Part shown: positions 6,463-12,241 of the stretch, in pieces | Layout: each line of letters starts with the position of its first letter | How positions within the stretch are numbered: position 1 is the first letter of the stretch | From: Wenzhouxiangella sp. | Lineage (GTDB): Bacteria; Pseudomonadota; Gammaproteobacteria; Xanthomonadales; Wenzhouxiangellaceae | DNA length: 12,241 nucleotides | Direction of reading: 5' to 3' | Assembly (NCBI GenBank): GCA_007127425.1 | Contig: SKZJ01000160.1 | Span: 1 to 12,241, forward strand | Program-made: the position numbers and the translations under genes | The notes under the pieces: model-generated | The model's input: only the letters and a program-made list of their open reading frames with translations | Told to the model about the DNA's origin: nothing | Databases searched by the model: none

Positions 6463-7787
6463 GATAAGGGTCCGTCCGCCAGCCTGATGCCGCTGAATTG
6501 CCAGCGATCGTCAGGATAGAAAAAATTACGATAGGTTGGCCGTACGTGGCCGGCCGGTGTGGCGCAGCTGCCACCGCGTAACACCATCTGGTTGGCCATG
6601 AATTTGCCGTTGTATTCGCCAATGGCACCGGCCTCGGGCTTGAAACCCGGGTAGCTGGCATAGCTCGTCGCGGTCCACTCCCACACATCGCCGAACAGTT
6701 GCTTCAGTCCCGGCGCGGAACCGGCACGACCGGGATGAAAGTGGCGGGTGTCGGCGAAATGGCCTGAAACCGGTTCATCGACTGCCGCCACCTCCCACTC
6801 GGCCTCGCTGGGCAGTCGTCGACCGCACCACTGGGCATAAGCACAGGCCTCGTAAAAACTCACGTGCGCCAGTGTTTCGTCGGGATCGACTTCCCGCAAG
6901 CCGGCCAGGGTGTAGAGGAGCCATCGGCCATCGCGTTGGACCCAGTAGGCCGGTGCGTGGATGTCGTTGCGACGCACCCAGTCCCAGCCGTCCGCCAGCC
7001 ATAGCCCGGACTCCCGGTAGCCGCCGTCGTCCATGAACTGCATGAACTCGCCGCAGGTGACCGGGCGGTCGGCGAGGCGAAAGTCGTCGACGAAAACACG
7101 GTGGGGTGGTGTCTCGTTGTCAAAACAGAAACCGTCCCGGTCGCTGGTGCCGATATGCCGAATGCCGCCAGCATACTCCTGCCATGCCAGTTCACCGGTC
7201 GAATCCGGCGATGGAGGGGGCGGATCGGTCCAGCGCGGATACTGTGGATTGACCGAGAAGCCGTGCTTGATGTCGGTGACGATCAACTCCTGGTGCTGTT
7301 GTTCGTGGTTGAGGCCGAGCACCAGCCTCTGTCGAATCTCCTTCAGGCACTCGTCGGAACAATGTTCCAGCAGCGAGAGCATGGCGTTGTCGATGTGTTG
7401 GCGGTAGGCCGCGACCTCGGCGATGCCCGGGCGCGATATCAGGCCGCGTTGGTCGCGCGGAAACTGCCGACCTACGCCGTTGTAGTAGGAGTTGAACAGG
7501 TAGGCGTATCCGGAATCGAACTCCCGGTAGTCCTGTAATACCGGTTTGAGAATGAAGGTCTCGAAGAACCAGCTGGTGTGAGCGCGATGCCACTTGACCG
7601 GGCTGGCCTCGGTCATGGATTGCAGGTTCTGGTCTTCCGCACTCAGTCCTTCGGCAAGCGACTCGGTGATATCCCGTACGGTGCGGAAATCTTTGACCAG
7701 GTCGTTACGGTTCAGCGCCGACCAGGATTTTCGATTACATCCGGGAGCGTCAAACCCTGCCTGGTGACTGCTCGATGCCTGTTGCAT
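6459..7787 (-). CDS. egtB: Hercynine oxygenase, EgtB-type sulfoxide synthase
   Basis: EgtB is a non-haem iron enzyme that joins hercynine to the sulfur of a cysteine-containing substrate with oxygen, giving a sulfoxide that a lyase later cleaves to ergothioneine. The 442-residue protein has an N-terminal DinB-like bundle with the iron ligands: the His in AHTSWFFE (residue 70) and HEQQHQE (His161, His165). The C-terminal half is a formylglycine-enzyme/sulfatase-modifying fold, with LPSEAEWE, VWEWTATSY, EYNGKFM (Tyr392), VLRGGSCATP and FSGIRLA. The usual donors are gamma-glutamylcysteine or free cysteine, and I cannot tell which from sequence. I chose ATG 7787; the frame extends to a TTG at 7796. 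It starts 28 bases after pilR and overlaps egtD. Confidence 0.95.
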   Translation of the reverse strand: MQQASSSHQAGFDAPGCNRKSWSALNRNDLVKDFRTVRDITESLAEGLSAEDQNLQSMTEASPVKWHRAHTSWFFETFILKPVLQDYREFDSGYAYLFNSYYNGVGRQFPRDQRGLISRPGIAEVAAYRQHIDNAMLSLLEHCSDECLKEIRQRLVLGLNHEQQHQELIVTDIKHGFSVNPQYPRWTDPPPPSPDSTGELAWQEYAGGIRHIGTSDRDGFCFDNETPPHRVFVDDFRLADRPVTCGEFMQFMDDGGYRESGLWLADGWDWVRRNDIHAPAYWVQRDGRWLLYTLAGLREVDPDETLAHVSFYEACAYAQWCGRRLPSEAEWEVAAVDEPVSGHFADTRHFHPGRAGSAPGLKQLFGDVWEWTATSYASYPGFKPEAGAIGEYNGKFMANQMVLRGGSCATPAGHVRPTYRNFFYPDDRWQFSGIRLADGPLS

Positions 7788-7815
7788 ATCTCGCAAACCC
7801 GTTGGAACCAGACTC

Positions 7816-9222
7816 CTAGTCTATGTCGTACTTCTTCAATTTATAGCGAAGAGAGCGAAATGAGATGCCCAATTGACGCGCCGCCTCGGTTTTGTTGTAT
7901 TTCGCCTCCCGAAGTGCATTCTCGAGAATTCGACGTTCGATGTCTTCGATGTAATCGTCCAGGCTGCGGTCTTCAGGAGGCTGGACGTCGACGCCTTCCT
8001 CGGGAACGGGCGATTTCTCGAGGTCGAGGTCGTCGGCGCTGATTTCCTCCCCCTCGCACAGGGTCACGGCGCGTTGCAGGATGTTGACCAGCTCACGCAC
8101 GTTGCCCGAAAAACGATGGGTCTGCAGCGCTTCCATGGCGCCCGTGCTGAGTTTGTGCGGCGGTTCGCCCCACTGGTCGCCGATGACCTTGAGAAAATGT
8201 TCTGCCAGAAGCCGGATATCGCCGCGCCGGTCGCGCAGGCTGGGCATGGGCAGCTCGATGACATTGAGTCGATAGTAGAGGTCGTTGCGAAAATCGCCTT
8301 TCTCGACCAGCGGCTTGAGCTGCTTGTGGGTGGCCGAAAGGATGCGCACGTCGATTTTCTTTTCTTCGCGACCGCCGACCGGACGCACGCTTTTCTCCTG
8401 GATGACCCGTAGCAGCTTGACCTGCATGGCAAGCGGCAGGTCGGCGACCTCGTCGAGAAACAGGGTGCCGCCATTCGCCGCCTGGAACAGGCCTTCCTTG
8501 TCGGCGTCGGCGCCAGTGAAACTGCCCTTGATATGGCCGAAGAATTCGCTTTCCATCAGCTCCGAGGGGATGGCCCCGCAATTGACGGCAACGAACGGGC
8601 CGTCGGCGCGCGGCCCAAGGTCGTGGATCAGGCGCGCGGCGAGTTCCTTGCCGGTTCCGGACTCACCGCTGATCATGACCGGTGCCTGGCTGCGAGCCAG
8701 TTTTCGAATGGTCTTGCGTACCCGGTCCATGGTCTGCGAGCGCCCGACCAGTTGCTCCATCAGCTCGCTTTGACCTTCGGTCTCCTGGTGGGCGGTGTCC
8801 TTGTCGGGCGCTTCTTCCTTCTTTTTCTTCGAAGGAGCCTCGAGGTCCTCACGGCGCAGTTTGAGCGCCGTGCGCACCATGTTGCGCAGTACCTCCAGAT
8901 CGACGGGCTTGGAGACGAAATCGAAGGCGCCGTATTTCAGCGCGGTCACGGCGTCTTCGACCTTGCCGTAGGCGGTAATCATGGCGACCGGCAGGTGACT
9001 GTGGTCGCGGTTGATCTCCTTGATCAGGCTCAGCCCGTTGCCGTCGGGCAGGCGCATGTCGGTCAGGCACAGCGCGTAATCGTTATTGGCCGACAGCATG
9101 CGTCTCGCTTCGGCGAGATTCTCGGCGGTATCGACTTCCAGGCCCATGCGGCTCAGGGTGATGTCGAGCAGTTCCCTGAGGTCGGGCTCGTCGTCGACAA
9201 CCAGTGCGCGCATTTCACTCAT
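7816..9222 (-). CDS. pilR: PilR-type sigma-54-dependent response regulator
   Basis: An NtrC-family activator of 468 residues, closely resembling Pseudomonas PilR, which switches on the major pilin gene with RNA polymerase-sigma-54. The receiver (1-125) has D10/D11, phosphoacceptor D55 in LTDMRLPDGNG, T83 and K105 in VSKPVD. A charged linker (about 126-155, with KKKKEE) leads to the AAA+ domain: Walker A GESGTGKE (186-193), the sigma-54 contact loop as GSFTGA (233-238) in place of the common GAFTGA, and Walker B GGTLFLDE (251-258). The C-terminus is a Fis-type helix-turn-helix (KTEAARQLGISFRSLRYKLKKY). ATG 9222 has AAAGGGGAAGG just upstream. It follows pilS by 54 bases. No pilin gene is in the window. 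Confidence 0.95.
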   Translation of the reverse strand: MSEMRALVVDDEPDLRELLDITLSRMGLEVDTAENLAEARRMLSANNDYALCLTDMRLPDGNGLSLIKEINRDHSHLPVAMITAYGKVEDAVTALKYGAFDFVSKPVDLEVLRNMVRTALKLRREDLEAPSKKKKEEAPDKDTAHQETEGQSELMEQLVGRSQTMDRVRKTIRKLARSQAPVMISGESGTGKELAARLIHDLGPRADGPFVAVNCGAIPSELMESEFFGHIKGSFTGADADKEGLFQAANGGTLFLDEVADLPLAMQVKLLRVIQEKSVRPVGGREEKKIDVRILSATHKQLKPLVEKGDFRNDLYYRLNVIELPMPSLRDRRGDIRLLAEHFLKVIGDQWGEPPHKLSTGAMEALQTHRFSGNVRELVNILQRAVTLCEGEEISADDLDLEKSPVPEEGVDVQPPEDRSLDDYIEDIERRILENALREAKYNKTEAARQLGISFRSLRYKLKKYDID

Positions 9223-9276
9223 CGGCCTTCCCCTTTAAAGGCAGTTAATCTTGTTGATAGTACGTTTTTATTCTGA

Positions 9277-10920
9277 TCAAGCACGGGATTTCTGTGGAGC
9301 CTGTTTCGTGCCGGACTTCTCGGAAGCGCTCTCCGGGCGCCGCAGCAGAATACGGAAGCAGGCGCCGGCATTGGGCACCTGGACATACTCCAGCGGGGCC
9401 TGGTTGGCGTCGCACAACTGGCGTGCCAGGTAAAGTCCGAGCCCCGAACCCTGCTTGTGAGTCGTGAAGAACGGCTCGAATACCTGTGAACGCTTCTCCA
9501 GCGCAATGCCGGGCCCGTTGTCGATGATGTCGAGTGCAATCTCCCGGTGGCCGCGAATCGGGCTGACGCGCAGGATAATGTGGACTTTCTGGTCCTCCAC
9601 GGCAGCATGTTTGAGTGCATTCTCCATCAGGTTCCATACCGCCTGGGTCAGCTGGCTGGCATCGATCAGGACCATGATCGAGGCGGACGGAATCTCCAGT
9701 TTGACACGCTCGTCGGACAACTTGTGGTAGCGACGGAAATCGCCGGCCAGTTTCCTGATCCAGGTCACCAGATTGACCGGCTCGATGCGCGCGCGTTCCC
9801 TGCGTGAGAGTTTCAGGACATTTTCAACGATGTCGTTCATGCGCGTCGAGTGATTGAGAATCATGCCGACCAGCTTGCGATCGGCCTTATTGAGGTCCTC
9901 GGATTCTTCGAGCAGTTGTGCGGCGTGGCTCAGGGCACCCAGCGGATTGCGGATTTCGTGTGCGATGGATGCCGATAGGCGGGCCAGCGACGACTGAGCG
10001 AGGTCCCGGGCCCGCCGGCTGACCACGGAGGTGTCTTCAAGGAAGATCAATGTCGCTTCGGTGCCGTGGATGCCGGGCGTGTTGAGCATGCGCGGAACCA
10101 CCGCAGCCTGGGTGGCCTGCAACAACATGCCTTCATCCTCGGACTTGCCGCTCTTGCGCCACCGCTGCAGGCGTTCAGCCAGCGGCGGCGAGACTTGCCT
10201 GAGATTGCGCTTGCCGACCGGCGGGTTACCCAGCAGGTACCAGGCAGCCTCGTTCATTTGCCGGATTTCGTCATTGGCGTCGACCACAAGGACGCCCGAG
10301 CGCATGCGGTGGATGATCAGCTCGTTGACCTGACCGAGATTGGCCAGGTCCAGGCCGCGGCGTTCGGCCAGCAACTGGTATTCGCGACCCCAGCGCCCGA
10401 GCAGCGAGGCGCCAAGGGCAATGCCGAAGGCGGCAATGCCGTAAAGCGCCGCTTGCAGCAGGCCGGCGGCTTCCGGGACGCCGGCAGCCGTAATGAAGGC
10501 ATCGGCCAGGAGTCCCAGGGTGACGATGGCAGCGAACAGCAGGGAGGTGCGAATATCCAGGATCAGTGCCGATATGCCGACCGTGAACAGAAGGAGGATG
10601 ACCAGCGCAGTAGCGATGCCGCCAAAAGTATGCAGGATGATGCCCAGCAGGATGATGTCGCTGGCCAGCGAGAAAGACGCCAGTTCGGCCACTTGGTCAC
10701 GGCGCCGAACGTGAGTGATGGTGAAGATGAGCGCGGCGAAAATGTACATCAGTGCCGCCGCCTGACCGAGTACGCGGTACCCGGCCGTCAGGTCGGCGCT
10801 CAGCGGGCTGAAGGCGATCACCAGCGCGGAAACGGCCACCAGCAGCCTGAATGCATTGAGATAATGCAATGCTCGGCGTACCAGTTTCTCGTCGGCGACC
10901 AGATTACCCAGTGCTTTCAA
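9277..10920 (-). CDS. pilS: PilS-type membrane sensor histidine kinase
   Basis: The kinase partner of PilR. From TTG 10920 it has 547 residues, near the 530 of Pseudomonas PilS. Six membrane helices come first (starting YLNAFRLLVAVSALVI and ending near GIALGASLLGRW). A PAS-like segment follows (LIIHRMRSGVLVVDANDEI). The phosphoacceptor His is in IAHEIRNPLGAL (residue 321, codon 9958-9960). The ATPase domain has NLMENALKHA, DNGPGIALE, FEPFFTTHKQ and GSGLGLYLARQL, so the kinase looks intact. The frame stays open to ATG 11130/TTG 11133, but those 71 extra codons would fill the region where the pilS and sucC promoters must lie. TTG 10920 has GAGGA 7 bases upstream; TTG 10983 is a second candidate. 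The start is therefore uncertain, the identity is not. Confidence 0.92.
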   Translation of the reverse strand: MKALGNLVADEKLVRRALHYLNAFRLLVAVSALVIAFSPLSADLTAGYRVLGQAAALMYIFAALIFTITHVRRRDQVAELASFSLASDIILLGIILHTFGGIATALVILLLFTVGISALILDIRTSLLFAAIVTLGLLADAFITAAGVPEAAGLLQAALYGIAAFGIALGASLLGRWGREYQLLAERRGLDLANLGQVNELIIHRMRSGVLVVDANDEIRQMNEAAWYLLGNPPVGKRNLRQVSPPLAERLQRWRKSGKSEDEGMLLQATQAAVVPRMLNTPGIHGTEATLIFLEDTSVVSRRARDLAQSSLARLSASIAHEIRNPLGALSHAAQLLEESEDLNKADRKLVGMILNHSTRMNDIVENVLKLSRRERARIEPVNLVTWIRKLAGDFRRYHKLSDERVKLEIPSASIMVLIDASQLTQAVWNLMENALKHAAVEDQKVHIILRVSPIRGHREIALDIIDNGPGIALEKRSQVFEPFFTTHKQGSGLGLYLARQLCDANQAPLEYVQVPNAGACFRILLRRPESASEKSGTKQAPQKSRA

Positions 10921-10927
10921 GCTGTTG

Positions 10928-10932
10928 TCCTC
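10928..10932 (-). promoter_or_regulatory. Candidate pilS ribosome binding site
   Basis: GAGGA on the minus strand lies 7 bases before TTG 10920. It is the best-placed Shine-Dalgarno sequence among the possible pilS starts and gives a protein of family length. Confidence 0.45.
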
Positions 10933-11020
10933 GTTATCTTCAGGAACGGTTTCGGTTCGAAGGCTGCCGGATTGTGGCAGCAATTGGGCGCGTTCCGCCC
11001 CCGGGGAAGGCCTGTACGCC

Positions 11021-11026
11021 AGTATA
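11021..11026 (-). promoter_or_regulatory. Possible -10 box for pilS
   Basis: TATACT on the minus strand matches five of six bases of the sigma-70 -10 box and lies about 100 bases ahead of TTG 10920. No good -35 sits at 16-18 bases; the nearest likeness is TTATCA at 15. If real, it excludes the longest pilS frame. Weak evidence alone. Confidence 0.3.
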
Positions 11027-11040
11027 AGCGATCCATCGGT

Positions 11041-11069
11041 TTGATAATTTTGCGGTGTTGATCCAGAAT
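11041..11069 (+). promoter_or_regulatory. Candidate sigma-70 promoter for sucC
   Basis: TTGATA (11041-11046, five of six to the -35 consensus) is followed after exactly 17 bases by CAGAAT (11064-11069, four of six to the -10 consensus). Transcription would start near 11076, giving a leader of about 80 bases before the sucC ATG. It lies in the 234-base divergent space between the preferred pilS start and sucC. That space otherwise shows only the weak pilS signals. Confidence 0.5.
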
Positions 11070-11154
11070 ACGCCGGTTCTGGCGCGTTCGCGGCGGTGAT
11101 GCGCGCCAGATTCCCGATTTCGAATTCCATCAATCAATCTCAGGACTTTCAAGC

Positions 11155-12241
11155 ATGAACTTTCATGAGTATCAGGCCAAGGAGCTGTTCGAGCAGTACG
11201 GGATTCCCGTGCCGCGCGGCCATGTGGCCACCAGCGGTGATGAAGCCGTGGCCGCGGCCGAGAAGCTCGGTGGCGGTGAGTGGGTGATCAAGGCCCAGGT
11301 CCATGCCGGTGGGCGTGGAAAAGCCGGCGGCGTCAAACTGGTGTCCAGCCTCGACGAGGTACGCGCAGAAGCCGAGCGCATGATCGGTATGTCGATCGAG
11401 ACCTACCAGACCGGCGGGCTTGCGTTGCCTGTCAACTCGGTGCTGGTTGCCGAAGCAACCGACATCGAGCAGGAGCTCTACCTCGGCGCGCTGGTCGATC
11501 GTGCCCACAAGGCGGTCGTGTTCATGGGTTCGGCCGCCGGCGGCGTCGATATCGAGCAGGTTGCGGCCGAAACGCCGGAGCAGATCATCACGGCAGCCGT
11601 TGATCCGGCCGCCGGTTTCATGCCCTACCAGGCTCGCCAGATCGGTTTCCGCATGGGCCTGAATCCCAAGCAGGTCGGCCAGCTCACCAAGATCATGGAC
11701 GGCCTCTATCGCTTGTTCATGGAAAAGGACATCAGCCTGATCGAGGTCAACCCGCTGATCATCGACGGCAATGGCGACCTCAGTGCGCTGGATGCCAAGC
11801 TCAATGCCGACGACAACGCGCTGTTCCGCCACAAGGATCTGGCCGCGATGCGCGACGAGTCGCAGGAAGACCCGACCGAACTGGAAGCCAGCAAGCACGA
11901 TCTCAACTACGTCACGCTTGACGGCAATATTGCCTGCATGGTCAATGGTGCGGGGCTGGCCATGGCCACCATGGACGTGGTCAAGCTGTCCGGCGGTGAG
12001 CCGGCCAACTTCCTCGATGTTGGCGGCGGCACCAACGCCGAGCGCGTCAAGGAAGCCTTCAAGCTGATCCTGGCCGGCGAGAACGTCAAGGCCATCCTGG
12101 TCAATATCTTCGGCGGCATCGTTCGTTGCGACCTGATTGCCGAGGGCATCATCAACGCGGTTAAGGAGGTCGATGTGAACGTCCCGGTCGTGGTGCGCCT
12201 GGAAGGCACCAATGTGGACCAGGGCAAGAAGCTGCTTGCAG
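11155..12241 (+). CDS. sucC: Succinyl-CoA synthetase, ADP-forming, beta subunit (3' end missing)
   Basis: The beta subunit of the citric-acid-cycle enzyme that converts succinyl-CoA to succinate while making ATP or GTP. The 362 complete codons in the window cover nearly all of the protein (E. coli SucC has 388); about 25 residues and the stop lie beyond the edge. The N-terminal ATP-grasp domain starts [12 protein letters not shown] and has [14 protein letters not shown] (the nucleotide loop), [10 protein letters not shown] and LIEVNPL. The C-terminal domain that contacts the alpha subunit has [31 protein letters not shown] and [13 protein letters not shown] lies 9 bases before ATG 11155. The alpha-subunit gene sucD would be expected just downstream, outside the window. 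Confidence 0.98.
   Translation, partial: MNFHEYQAKELFEQYGIPVPRGHVATSGDEAVAAAEKLGGGEWVIKAQVHAGGRGKAGGVKLVSSLDEVRAEAERMIGMSIETYQTGGLALPVNSVLVAEATDIEQELYLGALVDRAHKAVVFMGSAAGGVDIEQVAAETPEQIITAAVDPAAGFMPYQARQIGFRMGLNPKQVGQLTKIMDGLYRLFMEKDISLIEVNPLIIDGNGDLSALDAKLNADDNALFRHKDLAAMRDESQEDPTELEASKHDLNYVTLDGNIACMVNGAGLAMATMDVVKLSGGEPANFLDVGGGTNAERVKEAFKLILAGENVKAILVNIFGGIVRCDLIAEGIINAVKEVDVNVPVVVRLEGTNVDQGKKLLA

Noticed and set aside
7810..7822. AGACT-CCT-AGTCT palindrome at the pilR stop
   Set aside because: A 5-bp stem without a T tract is too weak to call a terminator or an operator.
7840..7845. TATAAA on the minus strand near the pilR 3' end as an egtB promoter
   Set aside because: It matches five of six -10 bases, but no -35-like hexamer lies at 16-18 bases; it is part of the conserved pilR C-terminal coding sequence.
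10970..10990. Sigma-54-like TGGCAG near the pilS/sucC divergent region
   Set aside because: The downstream GC element at the required spacing is missing (no TTGC-like word in the right place).
10066..11061. Long plus-strand open frame (331 codons) opposite pilS
   Set aside because: It is Gln/Arg/Gly-rich with no domain, and the minus strand encodes an unmistakable histidine kinase over most of it; a typical antisense shadow in GC-rich DNA.
11149..11898. Minus-strand open frame (249 codons) opposite sucC, and similar ones opposite hemC, hemD, hemY and pilR
   Set aside because: All lie over highly conserved genes in the other strand, show no domain of their own, and follow from the codon bias of those genes.

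Overview
The window reads as an ordinary, GC-rich chromosomal core region of a gammaproteobacterium. The block of an AlgR-type regulator followed by hemC, hemD, hemX and hemY is the arrangement known from Pseudomonas and relatives. The pilS/pilR pair divergent from sucC recalls Xanthomonadales/Lysobacterales gene order. My best guess is a lineage near Xanthomonadales (for example Wenzhouxiangella-like); this rests on recollected gene order and protein resemblance, not on a search. I see no mobile element, CRISPR array, tRNA or rRNA.

Plus strand, 1-5379: the 3' end of a carboxylesterase-type alpha/beta hydrolase overlaps by 4 bases a LytTR response regulator of the AlgR type. Then come the tetrapyrrole genes hemC (porphobilinogen deaminase) and hemD (uroporphyrinogen-III synthase), and the membrane proteins hemX and hemY. 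HemC and HemD make uroporphyrinogen III in two consecutive steps. The block is compact except for 266 bases between hemC and hemD. That gap ends in a strong intrinsic-terminator hairpin lying directly against the hemD ribosome binding site, so hemDXY probably depend on readthrough.

Between the convergent ends of hemY and egtD (5380-5514) lies an imperfect inverted repeat of heptamers: AGGTRAA-like units on one side, CTTCCCT and TTCACCT units on the other. It includes 40 consecutive purines and 34 consecutive pyrimidines.

Minus strand, 11154 down to 5515: pilS (membrane histidine kinase), pilR (sigma-54 activator), egtB and egtD run head to tail with gaps of 54 and 28 bases and a 4-base overlap. 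PilS/PilR is the two-component system that controls type IV pilin transcription. EgtD and EgtB make trimethylhistidine (hercynine) and then its sulfoxide conjugate on the way to ergothioneine. Finding the ergothioneine pair directly behind pilSR is the most interesting gene-order observation.

Plus strand, 11155 to the end: sucC (succinyl-CoA synthetase beta chain), cut by the window edge, with a plausible sigma-70 promoter in the divergent region shared with pilS. I found no new defence or biosynthetic system. The points worth a second look are the hemC-hemD terminator, the heptamer inverted repeat, the pilSR-egtBD linkage and the uncertain pilS start.
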